39,634 nt of DNA, taken from contig CAJWGZ010000002.1 of NCBI GenBank assembly GCA_913041075.1, forward strand, positions 1-39,634, in the 5' to 3' direction. The position numbers were made by a program, and so were the translations under genes. The stretch comes from an uncultured Fidelibacterota bacterium (lineage in GTDB: Bacteria; Fidelibacterota; Marinisomatia; Marinisomatales; TCS55). Positions 1-8,729 of the stretch are shown one piece after another. The notes below the pieces were generated by a model, which saw only the letters and a list, made by a program, of their open reading frames with translations, was not told the origin of the DNA and searched no databases. Position 1 is the stretch's first letter. Each line of letters starts with the position of its first letter.

Positions 1-167
1 ATGATGCCTACATTCAGAAAGCATATTTTCGTGATACGGATGAAGTCTGGTTTAGAGTCCGTGTCGGCAGCTATGATAACCGGGAAACGGCACTTGCGGT
101 TGGTAAAGTTATCGCCAGTGCCATGGCCACGGATATCTGGGTTGATTTTGTAAGATTTGATGACTAA
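1..167 (+). CDS. SPOR-domain protein, C-terminal fragment
   Basis: Only the last 54 codons are present, reading in frame from base 3 to a TAA at 165-167; the start lies before the window. The translation contains VWFRVRVGSYDNRETALAVG, which matches the opening of the SPOR (sporulation-related repeat) domain, a fold of about 70 residues that binds denuded peptidoglycan glycan strands at division sites. The final residues (DIWVDFVRFDD) fit the last strand of that domain, so SPOR forms the extreme C-terminus, as is usual. The rest of the protein is unknown. A Shine-Dalgarno site for the next gene begins about 20 bases after the stop, so the two genes are probably co-transcribed. The family call is from motif recognition on a short piece. 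Confidence 0.7.
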   Translation, partial: DAYIQKAYFRDTDEVWFRVRVGSYDNRETALAVGKVIASAMATDIWVDFVRFDD

Positions 168-193
168 CAATTTTCATAAACCAAGGAGAAAAA

Positions 194-1441
194 ATGGATC
201 CAATGAAACTTTACTTTGATGTGCGGGACATTTTCCGCGCACCACGCCTCGCACTGAGCGGAAAAAAAGTCATTATTCTCATGCAAGCCAATCTGGTCGG
301 CTATACGGTATACTGGGTGTTGAATTATCTGGGTGCAGCGGCCCATGGCATGGCTTTTTCTGATACCTGGGCAGCTTATGGACTCTATCCCTGTGTACTA
401 AGCCTTGATTCCCTCTCCGGCATTGCCTGCGTACTCTACTGGATCGGAGTCGCCTTTTGGTTTTATGCCATTTCTTTAGGCGCTACTGCAGTGTCGCGCG
501 TAACCTATAAACAGCTGAAAGGCGACGAATTTTATTCCGGAGGTGATGCCTGGTCCTATGTCAAGAAACACTGGCATCCGGTCGTTTTCAGTTCCATTTC
601 ACTGGGCTTGATACTTGCCTTCCTTTTCTTCCTCGCTGCTATATTCGGCTTGGTAGGTAAAATACCCTATGTTGGTGAATTTCTTTTTGTACTACCCTAC
701 CTCCTGTATTTCTTTGGATCGGTATTTACAATCTACACCGGTATCGTATTCCTGGTCGCCCTAGTCTACACACCGGCAATTGTCGGTACCTACGAAGAAG
801 ATACTATGGGGACAGTCTGGCATAACTTTTCCATTACCTGGGGTCAACCCTGGCGAATCATTCTTTATCACGGTGCCCTAGTACCAGTTCTGGTACTGGG
901 TGCGTATTTTTTCTCTCATGCCTGGATTAGCGGCTATGGATTGATCAATGCAGTGTTCAGTCACGAATGGTTAATGGGGTCAAAACTGCTCAATATTGTT
1001 GGTTGGGCCACCCAGGCCGTTCACCCGGGTGCATTGTGCTCCCTGCTGGGTAATACCTGCAGTATTTGTATTGCCTGCTGTGCCGGCTGTGGTTCACTGC
1101 TAACATCCAGCGGTGTTGCACTTTCAGCCACGGAGCTGGTAGCTGCATTTATACTGGCAGTTTTCCTGTTCTTGCTGATCGTTTCGGTGGTATCCTATAC
1201 AATGGCCGTACTTTCAGTAGGCGAAACACTGATGTTCATCATTTTCAAAAAACGCTCTGATGATGATAATCTATTGGAAAGAAAAGATGAAGAAGAACTT
1301 GACGAAGAGGAAGAAGATGATAATTTCTCACTAGATGATGATGAATTTGATGATGACAGTGATACGAATACAGGAGCAGGTGAAGAAGGATCAACAAATG
1401 AAGCGGATCAGGATGATTCCGAGACGGAGGATAATCCCTAG
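194..1441 (+). CDS. Unknown polytopic membrane protein, Cys cluster and acidic tail
   Basis: I do not recognise a named family in this 415-residue protein. The start is well set by AAGGAG eight bases upstream. It has no cleaved signal peptide but six or more hydrophobic spans, roughly residues 25-47, 75-98, 128-153, 160-197, 225-245 and 311-342. A loop before the last span has six cysteines in 18 residues (C282, C289, C292, C295, C296, C299), a spacing that could hold metal or form disulfides. From about residue 352 the chain becomes a 64-residue tail very rich in Asp and Glu, predicted disordered and probably cytosolic. It lies between a SPOR protein and yceD, so a cell-envelope role is possible, but no function can be assigned. 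Confidence 0.8.
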   Translation: MDPMKLYFDVRDIFRAPRLALSGKKVIILMQANLVGYTVYWVLNYLGAAAHGMAFSDTWAAYGLYPCVLSLDSLSGIACVLYWIGVAFWFYAISLGATAVSRVTYKQLKGDEFYSGGDAWSYVKKHWHPVVFSSISLGLILAFLFFLAAIFGLVGKIPYVGEFLFVLPYLLYFFGSVFTIYTGIVFLVALVYTPAIVGTYEEDTMGTVWHNFSITWGQPWRIILYHGALVPVLVLGAYFFSHAWISGYGLINAVFSHEWLMGSKLLNIVGWATQAVHPGALCSLLGNTCSICIACCAGCGSLLTSSGVALSATELVAAFILAVFLFLLIVSVVSYTMAVLSVGETLMFIIFKKRSDDDNLLERKDEEELDEEEEDDNFSLDDDEFDDDSDTNTGAGEEGSTNEADQDDSETEDNP

Positions 1442-1517
1442 GTAGGCAGCGCTTCTCATCCGGGGAATAATACTGATTTACCCCTTGGATGGATCTTGAC
1501 AAACTGGGTAATTTTCT

Positions 1518-2027
1518 ATGATAGAAGTGAAGCTATTTAGAGCGGATCTAGAACGCGGTTTAAATAAACAGCTTTTTGAAATTTCCAGCGAATATTTTGT
1601 TGACCAGGCTGTAGAGTTTGCAGAGGCAAAGATTACCTGTTCCCTGACCTCGGAAAAACAATGGCACGGATACCGCTTAACTGGAGAAATATCCATTCCT
1701 TTTTTCGAGACTTGTGATCGTTGTCTGGTTGAGTTTACCGATCAGCATACGACCGAATTCTTTATCCTGTTAACCAATGACAGTGAACTGTCAGGCGCGG
1801 AAGATGATGATGTAATCTGGTTTAGTGATGCTGAGAATACAGTTGACATTGGACCAGTCATCCGTGAACTGGTTCTGGTTGAAGAGCCGTTTAAGACTAT
1901 ATGTAGTGTTGATTGCAATGGAATCTGTCCTTATTGTGGCGCAAATCGGAATCAGGAAAACTGCGGTTGTAATGTAGATACCGTCGTAGACAATCGCTGG
2001 GAAAATTTGAAGCAAATTATTAAATAA
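1518..2027 (+). CDS. yceD: YceD/DUF177 family, 23S rRNA accumulation protein
   Basis: A 169-residue protein of the DUF177 (YceD) family, implicated in accumulation of 23S rRNA/50S subunits in bacteria and plastids. Visible support: the family-typical CDRCLVEF segment in the middle and a cysteine-rich C-terminus with C129, C133, C137, C140, C149 and C151 (including CPYCG), likely zinc binding. Its position directly before rpmF is the classic yceD-rpmF pairing. The ATG at 1518 gives the normal family N-terminus, although the Shine-Dalgarno is weak (GGG about nine bases upstream). It heads the fatty-acid/ribosome cluster. The family call is strong; the molecular mechanism remains poorly defined in the family. 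Confidence 0.88.
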   Translation: MIEVKLFRADLERGLNKQLFEISSEYFVDQAVEFAEAKITCSLTSEKQWHGYRLTGEISIPFFETCDRCLVEFTDQHTTEFFILLTNDSELSGAEDDDVIWFSDAENTVDIGPVIRELVLVEEPFKTICSVDCNGICPYCGANRNQENCGCNVDTVVDNRWENLKQIIK

Positions 2028-2058
2028 AATAGTAAACAAAAAAAATTAGGAGAAAGAA

Positions 2059-2238
2059 ATGGCACTTCCAAAAACTAGAATATCAAGAGCAAGGGGCCGT
2101 AAACGCAGAACTCATTACAAAGCAGGACATGTGGCCATCATGACCTGTCCACAGTGCAGTCAGAAAAAAATGCCGCACCGCGCTTGTCCAAATTGCGGTT
2201 ATTACCGTGGTCGACCAGTTATTTCGGCTGCTGACTAA
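2059..2238 (+). CDS. rpmF: Ribosomal protein bL32
   Basis: A 59-residue protein starting MALPKTRISRARGRKRRTHY, the basic N-terminus expected of bL32, a small protein of the large ribosomal subunit. Four cysteines, C30, C33, C43 and C46, form two CxxC pairs, so this is the zinc-binding version rather than the cysteine-less paralogue made under zinc starvation in some bacteria. The start is supported by TTAGGAGA about ten bases upstream. It lies between yceD and plsX, its usual place. The stop is nine bases before the plsX start, which suggests co-translation. Confidence 0.97.
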   Translation: MALPKTRISRARGRKRRTHYKAGHVAIMTCPQCSQKKMPHRACPNCGYYRGRPVISAAD

Positions 2239-2247
2239 AAACATTTA

Positions 2248-3255
2248 ATGAAAATTGCCTTAGATGCTATGGGGGGAGATCTGGCGCCTCGATCCCCTGT
2301 CGTAGGCACACTGCAATTCCTGCAGGATCAGACTTCCGGAATGGAAGTAATTCTGGTCGGTGACCAAACCATATTAAAGGAAGAACTAGGTGGTTCTATC
2401 CCTAAAGGTATCAGGATCCACCATACAACCCAAGTGGTGACCATGCATGAACGAGGCTCTAAAGCCATAAAGACCAAACCAGATTCATCGATCGTGCAGG
2501 GTATAAACCTGGTCAAGGATGGTCTTGCGGATGCCTTCGTCAGTGCCGGTCACACGGGCGCGATCATTGCTACATCATTATTGTCTTTGGGGTGCATTGA
2601 AGGGTTAAAACGCCCAGCCCTGGCAGCCTATATTCCTACGGCAACCGGCGGGAAAATGATATGTGATGTCGGTGCTAATCCTGATGCACGACCGGAGCAT
2701 ATGCTGCAGTTCGCGATTATGGCCGCCATTTACTTTGATCATGTGGAAGGCAAACCACATCCTAAGATTGGCCTAGTCAATATCGGTTCAGAGCCCAGCA
2801 AGGGTAGCGATCTTTATCAGGAAACACATAAATTGGTCAAGAAGGAACTGCCCAATGACTTTATTGGCAATGTGGAAGGAAGACACTTGTTGGATTCGCC
2901 GGCCGACATCCTCATCTGCGATGGATTTGTTGGTAACACCATACTGAAATTTGCTGAGAGTTGGGTAAACCTTTTTATTAGACAGCTCAATAAACAGATT
3001 ATGGGCAAACGGTCATACCAAATGGTGGCACGCATGCTACAGCCTGTTTTTACCAACCTGAAAAAGCTTTACGACTATGAAGAATTTGGTGGCGTTCCCT
3101 TGCTGGGAGTGAATGGGGTCGTTATTGTCTCCCACGGAAATTCTTCTCCAAAAGCAGTGAAAAATTCACTTCTGGCAGCCAAAAAATGTATCACCGAAAA
3201 TCTGTTGGGCGATATCCAGCATAGCATTATTGAACATATGGTAGTAGTCAATTGA
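2248..3255 (+). CDS. plsX: Phosphate acyltransferase PlsX
   Basis: PlsX converts acyl-ACP to acyl-phosphate, the acyl donor used by PlsY at the first step of phospholipid synthesis; it is a peripheral membrane enzyme. The 335-residue protein begins with the signature MKIALDAMGGDLAPRSPV. It also has the family motifs HTGAIIATSLLSLG, CDVGANPDARPEH and CDGFVGNTILKF. Length is normal for PlsX. It follows rpmF by nine bases and its TGA overlaps the TTG start of fabH, the usual plsX-fabH coupling, so phospholipid and fatty-acid initiation genes are made together. Confidence 0.96.
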   Translation: MKIALDAMGGDLAPRSPVVGTLQFLQDQTSGMEVILVGDQTILKEELGGSIPKGIRIHHTTQVVTMHERGSKAIKTKPDSSIVQGINLVKDGLADAFVSAGHTGAIIATSLLSLGCIEGLKRPALAAYIPTATGGKMICDVGANPDARPEHMLQFAIMAAIYFDHVEGKPHPKIGLVNIGSEPSKGSDLYQETHKLVKKELPNDFIGNVEGRHLLDSPADILICDGFVGNTILKFAESWVNLFIRQLNKQIMGKRSYQMVARMLQPVFTNLKKLYDYEEFGGVPLLGVNGVVIVSHGNSSPKAVKNSLLAAKKCITENLLGDIQHSIIEHMVVVN

Positions 3256-4238
3256 GAGCTGCAATTACAGCAACCAGCCGTTATCTGCCAGATCATATCA
3301 TGACGAATTTTGAGCTGGAAAAGATGGTGAGTACCTCCGATGAATGGATCAGAACGAGAACAGGTATCAGCGAACGCCGCATAGTTCACAAAGGACAAAC
3401 CACTGCGGATATGAGTACGAATATTGCCAAAGAATTATTGCAGCGCTCCAACACCGACCCGGAAGAAGTGGAAGTAATCATTATTGCTACGGTGACGCCG
3501 GATATGGCCACACCGGCGACAGCTTCACTTGTCCAGGATAGAATTGGCGCGATAAAAGCATGGGGCTTTGACCTTTCTGGCGCCTGTACTGGATTTATTT
3601 ATGCCCTCGATACAGCAACCAGACTGATTGAATCGGGAAAATATAAAAAGGTCATGGTTATTGGTGTGGATACCATGAGTTCTGTACTCGATTATTCGGA
3701 TCGCAATACCTGTGTTCTATTTGGGGATGGGGGCGGCGGTGTGATGCTTGAGCGAGCAGCCGATGAGGAACATGGTGTGTTAGATTCCATTTTGCGTACC
3801 GATGGATCTGGTGGTGATTATCTCAAAATACCTGGCGGAGGCAGCCTTCACCCTGCTTCCCATGATACGGTAGATAAAAAATTACACTATATCACTCAGG
3901 ACGGTCGCGTGGTATTTAAGTTTGCAGTAAAAGGTATGGCCGATGTCAGTGCGCAAATTCTTGAACAAAATGGCATAGCAAGTAGTTCTGTAGATCTATA
4001 TATCCCTCATCAGGCCAACAAGCGTATCATTGATGGTGCGGCCGAGCGATGTGGATTTAATGAGAATCAAGTGTTTATAAACATTGATCGCTATGGTAAC
4101 ACAACAGCCGGGACTATTCCTATCTGTATAGATGAAGCGGTTGAATTTGGACGTTTACAGGATGGAAATCTACTGCTTTTAGCTGCGTTCGGCGCCGGTT
4201 TTACCTGGGGCAGTATGCTTATACGCTGGGGCAAATAA
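3252..4238 (+). CDS. fabH: Beta-ketoacyl-ACP synthase III FabH
   Basis: FabH starts type II fatty acid synthesis by condensing an acyl-CoA primer (commonly acetyl-CoA) with malonyl-ACP. The Cys-His-Asn triad is visible: C112 in SGACTGF, H253 in IPHQANKRI and N283 in GNTTAGTIP. C112 has the same number as in E. coli. The 328-residue length is standard. The start is TTG, sharing bases with the TGA stop of plsX; the protein then reads MRAAITATSRYLPDH, the right N-terminus for the family, so the weak start probably relies on translational coupling. fabD follows after two bases. Confidence 0.96.
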   Translation: MRAAITATSRYLPDHIMTNFELEKMVSTSDEWIRTRTGISERRIVHKGQTTADMSTNIAKELLQRSNTDPEEVEVIIIATVTPDMATPATASLVQDRIGAIKAWGFDLSGACTGFIYALDTATRLIESGKYKKVMVIGVDTMSSVLDYSDRNTCVLFGDGGGGVMLERAADEEHGVLDSILRTDGSGGDYLKIPGGGSLHPASHDTVDKKLHYITQDGRVVFKFAVKGMADVSAQILEQNGIASSSVDLYIPHQANKRIIDGAAERCGFNENQVFINIDRYGNTTAGTIPICIDEAVEFGRLQDGNLLLLAAFGAGFTWGSMLIRWGK

Positions 4239-4240
4239 AA

Positions 4241-5167
4241 ATGGCCACAGCGTTTGTTTGTCCTGGCCAAGGATCTCAAAAAGTATCCATGGGTCATGAT
4301 CTCTTTACGAGCAGCGAAGTTGGCAAAAAATATTTCGACCTGGCCAATGAGATCATGGAAATTGATATCCAGAATATAATTTTTAATGGCCCTGAAGAAA
4401 AATTAAAAGAAACCCAATATACCCAGCCAGCGATTTATATTGTCAGCGTTATTTTAGGATATATTTTATTGGAAAAGGGAATGCAACCTGATATGGTTGC
4501 GGGTCATAGTCTGGGTGAATATTCAGCCTGTACAATTGCTGGATCACTTGCTTTTAAAACAGGATTATCATTGGTGAAATTACGGGCAGAAAGTATGCAA
4601 GATGCCGGGATCACCAATCCCGGGACCATGGCTGCGATTATTGGCATGACCGATGAAGATGTCATATCCATGTGCAATACCATATCCAGTGATGAATCTG
4701 TAGTTGTTGCCGCAAATTTTAATTGTCCTGGTCAAGTAGTTATATCCGGAGACATTAATGCAGTACATGAGGCCATGGGAAAAGCCCATGATCTGGGGGC
4801 TAGAATGGCCAAAGAACTGAATGTTAGCGGAGCGTTCCATTCCCCACTGATGGATCCGGCCAAGAAACGGTTGTCTGCTGCATTGGATACTATTGAAATT
4901 AATACTGCTACCATGCCTGTTTATGCTAATGTCACCGCCCAACCAACGACTGAAGCTGATGAATTACGGTCGAATTTGAAAAACCAGCTCGATTGTCCGG
5001 TAAAATGGCATGAGACAATTGATAATATGAAAACTGCTGGCGCTACAGAAATGATGGAAGTTGGCCCCGGTCGCGTACTGCAGGGTTTGACCCGCAGAAT
5101 TGATAAAAAATTAATTTCGAAAGGTGTGGAAACCTTGGAACAAATCGAAGGAATTGCCCATGTTTGA
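4241..5167 (+). CDS. fabD: Malonyl-CoA:ACP transacylase FabD
   Basis: FabD moves malonyl from CoA to acyl carrier protein, providing the chain-extension substrate. The protein (308 residues) starts with FVCPGQGSQ, has the nucleophile motif GHSLGE with S90, and the catalytic H200 in GAFHSPLM. All are standard for the family, and length matches E. coli FabD (about 309). It begins two bases after the fabH stop, and its last eight bases overlap the start of fabG, indicating a tightly coupled operon. Confidence 0.96.
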   Translation: MATAFVCPGQGSQKVSMGHDLFTSSEVGKKYFDLANEIMEIDIQNIIFNGPEEKLKETQYTQPAIYIVSVILGYILLEKGMQPDMVAGHSLGEYSACTIAGSLAFKTGLSLVKLRAESMQDAGITNPGTMAAIIGMTDEDVISMCNTISSDESVVVAANFNCPGQVVISGDINAVHEAMGKAHDLGARMAKELNVSGAFHSPLMDPAKKRLSAALDTIEINTATMPVYANVTAQPTTEADELRSNLKNQLDCPVKWHETIDNMKTAGATEMMEVGPGRVLQGLTRRIDKKLISKGVETLEQIEGIAHV

Positions 5168-5903
5168 TTTATCTGGAAAAGTTGCCTTAGTAACCGGCGC
5201 ATCCCGTGGTATCGGCTGTGGTATTGCCAAAACACTGGCTGAAAATGGTGCTCATGTTGTATGTGTCAGTCGCAAAGTAAGTGATGTTCAGTCTGTTGCT
5301 GATGAAATTACCGCTGCTGGCGGTGCCGCCACCGCAGTTGCCTGTGATATATCTGATTCAGATAATGTGAGTAAATTGATCAAGGAAACAGTCGCAACCC
5401 ATGATCATCTTGATATACTGGTGAATAATGCTGGTGTTACCAGAGATAATTTGTTAATGCGCATGTCTGAGGATGACTGGAATACGGTTTTAAATATAAA
5501 TTTGAAGGCTGCTTTTATTGCTATCAAGGCAGCAGCGCGAACGATGATGAAGCAACGCAACGGTCGAATTATTAATATTTCATCTGTAGTTGGTCTGATG
5601 GGTAATGCCGGCCAGGTCAATTATGCCGCATCCAAAGCAGGGCTTATTGGGCTAACCAAATCCACAGCCCGTGAATTGGCATCCCGCGGTATCACTGCAA
5701 ACTGTATCGCTCCAGGTTATGTTGCGACAGATATGACCAAGGAACTTGGAGATGAGGTGCAACAATCATTAAATGAAAAAATACCACTTGGACGAATGGG
5801 TCAGGTAGAAGATATAGCCTATGCTGTCGCTTTTCTAGCATCAGACGAGGCAGAATATATCACAGGACAGACGCTGGCCATCGATGGTGGTATGGTTATG
5901 TAA
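5160..5903 (+). CDS. fabG: 3-oxoacyl-ACP reductase FabG
   Basis: FabG is the NADPH-dependent short-chain dehydrogenase that reduces 3-oxoacyl-ACP in each elongation cycle. Starting at the ATG at 5160, which overlaps the end of fabD, gives [19 protein letters not shown] and a 247-residue product close to E. coli FabG. An upstream in-frame start at 5124 would add 12 residues unlike the family, and GAAGGA sits at a good distance from 5160. The dinucleotide motif GASRGIG, NNAG, and the catalytic residues S142, Y155 and K159 (YAASK) are present. acpP follows after 25 bases. Confidence 0.95.
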   Translation: MFDLSGKVALVTGASRGIGCGIAKTLAENGAHVVCVSRKVSDVQSVADEITAAGGAATAVACDISDSDNVSKLIKETVATHDHLDILVNNAGVTRDNLLMRMSEDDWNTVLNINLKAAFIAIKAAARTMMKQRNGRIINISSVVGLMGNAGQVNYAASKAGLIGLTKSTARELASRGITANCIAPGYVATDMTKELGDEVQQSLNEKIPLGRMGQVEDIAYAVAFLASDEAEYITGQTLAIDGGMVM

Positions 5904-5928
5904 GCTAAATCAAAGGAGGAATACCTAT

Positions 5929-6159
5929 ATGTCTACATTTGACAAAGTGAAAGACATCATATTGGACAAACTTGGTGCAGAAGAAGACAAAATAACAGAA
6001 GCTGCATCTTTTATGGATGATCTCGGAGCAGATTCTCTTGATACGGTGGAATTGATCATGGAAATGGAAGAAGAATTTGGCATAGAGATACCTGATGAAG
6101 AGGCGGAAAAACTTGCCACTGTCGGCGATGCAGTCAGTTATATTGATTCTGTTAGCTGA
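5929..6159 (+). CDS. acpP: Acyl carrier protein
   Basis: A 76-residue acidic carrier protein. S36 in [10 protein letters not shown] is the serine that carries the 4'-phosphopantetheine arm and holds the growing acyl chain for FabH, FabG, FabF and PlsX. The start at 5929 is fixed by a near-perfect Shine-Dalgarno, AAAGGAGG, nine bases upstream, the strongest in this cluster. That fits the very high amount of ACP that cells need. A longer in-frame start overlapping fabG is unlikely. It lies between fabG and fabF, the common order. Confidence 0.97.
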   Translation: MSTFDKVKDIILDKLGAEEDKITEAASFMDDLGADSLDTVELIMEMEEEFGIEIPDEEAEKLATVGDAVSYIDSVS

Positions 6160-6176
6160 TAAACTAGTCTATTAAT

Positions 6177-7412
6177 ATGCGGGTTGTTGTCACTGGCATG
6201 GGAGCGGTTGCTCCCAACGGTAATAGTGTCTCCGAATATTGGGATGCCTTAACTGCCGGTCAGAGCGGTATTGATCATATTACTTATTTTGATACCACCG
6301 ACTTTCCTGTAAAAATTGCCGGTGAGGTGAGCAACTTCGATCCCGAGCAATATTTTGAACGAAAGGAAGTACGCAAGCTGGATCCATTCAGCGTTTATGC
6401 GCTGGTAGCCTCTAATGAGGCTATACAGATGTCTGGTTTGGATGCTGGCGGATTTGATCCACAGCGTGCTGGTGTCATGCTCGGTTGCGGCATCGGTGGA
6501 ATCACGACACTATTAGCTGAACACGTTGTTCTTCAGAATCGTGGTGCCCGGCGGATAAGCCCCTTTTTTGTAACCAAACTGATTTCCAATATCGCTGGCG
6601 GACAGATTGCCATTAAATGGGATCTGCGAGGACCAAACCAAACTGTTACCTCTGCTTGTGCCTCGGCAACTGATGCAATTGGATTGGCATTACGGTTGAT
6701 TCAATCAGGTTCGGCAGATATTATGGTTGCTGGTGGAACTGAAGCATCCATTTGTGACTTACCCCTGGCTGGTTTTTCAACCATAAGGGCCCTTTGTAAT
6801 GCGGCGGATCCACCCCAAAGTGCCAGTCGCCCGTTTGACAAGGATCGCGGGGGGTTCGTCATGGGCGAAGGCGCGGGTATCCTTGTTTTGGAAACGGAAA
6901 AGCATGCGCAATCCCGTGGCGCAACAATAATAGGAGAACTCGCCGGTTATGGATCCACCAATGACGCATTTCATGTTACCCAGCCCGCAGAGGGCGGTGC
7001 CGGTGCTGTAAAAGCTATGCAGTTAGCCATAGAAGATGCTGGTGCAGAACCGGAAGAGGTTGATTACATTAATGCCCATGGAACATCTACACCGTATAAT
7101 GACAAGAATGAAACAGCTGCAATAAAAACTGTTTTTGGGGATCATGCACGTAAGTTGAAGATTAGCTCAACTAAATCAATGACCGGGCACCTATTGGGTG
7201 CCAGCGGTGGCATTGAGGCGATCGCAGCCCTGAAAACAATCGAAAAGCAAACCATCCCCCCTACGATCAATTATACGACCCCTGATCCAGATTGTGATTT
7301 GGACTACGTCCCCAATACTGCAGAAGAAACGCAGGTAAATTCAGTCCTATCAAATACCTTTGGCTTTGGCGGCCATAATGCCGTTGTCTTCATGCGCAAG
7401 TGGCAAGATTAG
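6177..7412 (+). CDS. fabF: Beta-ketoacyl-ACP synthase II FabF
   Basis: FabF elongates acyl-ACP by condensation with malonyl-ACP. The Cys-His-His catalytic set of KAS I/II enzymes is visible: C161 in SACASATDA, H301 in NAHGTSTPYND and H338 in SMTGHLLGASGG, each about two residues from the E. coli numbering. Length is 411 residues, as expected, and the N-terminus MRVVVTGMGAVAPNGN is typical. It starts 17 bases after acpP and is followed without a gap by rnc, the standard fabF-rnc arrangement. Confidence 0.96.
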   Translation: MRVVVTGMGAVAPNGNSVSEYWDALTAGQSGIDHITYFDTTDFPVKIAGEVSNFDPEQYFERKEVRKLDPFSVYALVASNEAIQMSGLDAGGFDPQRAGVMLGCGIGGITTLLAEHVVLQNRGARRISPFFVTKLISNIAGGQIAIKWDLRGPNQTVTSACASATDAIGLALRLIQSGSADIMVAGGTEASICDLPLAGFSTIRALCNAADPPQSASRPFDKDRGGFVMGEGAGILVLETEKHAQSRGATIIGELAGYGSTNDAFHVTQPAEGGAGAVKAMQLAIEDAGAEPEEVDYINAHGTSTPYNDKNETAAIKTVFGDHARKLKISSTKSMTGHLLGASGGIEAIAALKTIEKQTIPPTINYTTPDPDCDLDYVPNTAEETQVNSVLSNTFGFGGHNAVVFMRKWQD

Positions 7413-7413
7413 C

Positions 7414-8124
7414 GTGGGTCTGATTACTGCTTTAAAATCTGTCTTAAAATCTACCCTAGATCCCCAACCAAAAATAACTAAGACCATTGGCTATCAGTTC
7501 AGGAAACCAGATTATCTTGAACAGGCTCTTACGCACCGCTCGGTCACGCCCGAGCCGCGCAAAAACTATGAACGTCTAGAATTCTTAGGAGATGCGGTGA
7601 TTGACATAATCATCAGCCGTGAACTAATGCGCCATTATCCAGAGGGCGATGAGGGTCTGCTTACCAAAAAACGGGCGGCGCTTGTGCAGCAATCCTTTTT
7701 AGCAACCATTGGTAACATGCTCGATGTTATTGATAATTTGAACGTGGAACCAAGCGTAGATCTCACCAATGAAAAGGTGGCGTCTAAACAACAGGCCAAC
7801 CTTGTGGAAGCGTTAATCGGCGCGGTCTACTTGGATGGCGGTATTAAACCAGCAAAAAAAATAATCCTGGATACCATTTGGAGACACCGCAGTGAAGCTT
7901 GGAAAACTATTAATTATAAAGGCCAGTTAATTGAATATTGTCATGCCAATGCTATTAACAATCCAAAATTTAACCTGGTTAATGTTTCCGGACCTGACCA
8001 TCAGAAAATGTTTGAAGTACACGTAACCATCAATGGCCACGGATATCCAACAGGTGTGGGAACAGATAAAAAATCAGCGGAACAATCAGCTGCCCAAAAG
8101 GCTTTAGACAGCCTAATGGTTTAA
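7414..8124 (+). CDS. rnc: Ribonuclease III
   Basis: RNase III cuts double-stranded RNA during rRNA and mRNA maturation. The catalytic signature NYERLEFLGDAVIDI is present, followed by ANLVEALIGAVYLDGG with the second acidic centre and a C-terminal double-stranded RNA-binding domain ending SAEQSAAQKALDSL. I chose the GTG at 7414, one base past the fabF stop, giving 236 residues. Other in-frame starts inside fabF (TTG 7360, ATG 7378) would add residues that look like fabF shadow, and no start has a clear Shine-Dalgarno, so the exact start is uncertain. The stop abuts the stop of the convergent gene with no bases between. Confidence 0.93.
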   Translation: MGLITALKSVLKSTLDPQPKITKTIGYQFRKPDYLEQALTHRSVTPEPRKNYERLEFLGDAVIDIIISRELMRHYPEGDEGLLTKKRAALVQQSFLATIGNMLDVIDNLNVEPSVDLTNEKVASKQQANLVEALIGAVYLDGGIKPAKKIILDTIWRHRSEAWKTINYKGQLIEYCHANAINNPKFNLVNVSGPDHQKMFEVHVTINGHGYPTGVGTDKKSAEQSAAQKALDSLMV

Positions 8125-8664
8125 TTAATGCTTTAGCTCTTTGATCTGATCGCGGATCTTAGCAGCAACTTCATATTTCTCCCCTTCAACTGCTACCTGT
8201 AACCGATCTTCTAGTTCTTTTACCGATAAACTGGTGCTTGTTTCCCCGGGGATCTCATCGTCTTCGTCTTCAATTCCGGCCTCATCAAATAATTTTTCCG
8301 CGATCATAATTGGTGCCTGCATCCGTAATCCGACTGCGATTGCATCACTGGGCCTGGAATCCACCGAACGCTTACCAGTGATCTTGCCATTGATATCCAG
8401 TGTTGCATAGAACACGCCTTCTTCCAAACTTGTGATCCGTACAGCAACCAGATTCGCCTCTACTTCCTTAATCAATAGACCAATCAGGTCGTGTGTCAGC
8501 GGTCGCGGAGTATCCATTGATTCCAAGGCCAAAGCAATAGACTGCGCTTCGAAGGCCCCTACGATAACAGGCAGTTTCCTGGTTCCATTTATTTCACAAA
8601 GAATAACAGCATAACTGCGGCTTGGTGGGTGAAATGATATTTTCTGAACTTTAACCGGTATCAT
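8125..8664 (-). CDS. Bifunctional nuclease-domain protein with UVR tail
   Basis: A 179-residue protein with the BFN domain (DUF151) at about residues 1-135: the segments LPVIVGAFEAQSIALALE, TRPLTHDL-like RPLTHDLIGLLI, and SRPSDAIAVGLRMQAPI are the family's conserved blocks. Residues about 147-178 (LEDRLQVAVEGEKYEVAAKIRDQI) form a UVR motif, the helical hairpin found in UvrB and UvrC that mediates UvrB-UvrC contact. BFN-UVR fusions are known in Bacteroidetes-type and other genomes; nuclease activity has been reported for plant and mycobacterial relatives. It is the last gene of a minus-strand group, and its stop touches that of rnc. Confidence 0.85.
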   Translation of the reverse strand: MIPVKVQKISFHPPSRSYAVILCEINGTRKLPVIVGAFEAQSIALALESMDTPRPLTHDLIGLLIKEVEANLVAVRITSLEEGVFYATLDINGKITGKRSVDSRPSDAIAVGLRMQAPIMIAEKLFDEAGIEDEDDEIPGETSTSLSVKELEDRLQVAVEGEKYEVAAKIRDQIKELKH

Positions 8665-8729
8665 AGGTGAAAATAATTTAGGCTATGTACAGGCGGGTAA
8701 GCCAACCTTTTTTTCTACGAAATGGCAAT

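Noticed and set aside
1496-1501. Perfect TTGACA before yceD as a promoter
   Set aside because: With 17-base spacing the -10 box would fall inside the yceD start codon region, so the transcript would lack the proper start. No -10 consensus is seen there; probably chance.
5124-5159. Longer fabG start
   Set aside because: It would add 12 residues not found in the FabG family; the ATG at 5160 has a Shine-Dalgarno-like GAAGGA and gives the canonical N-terminus.
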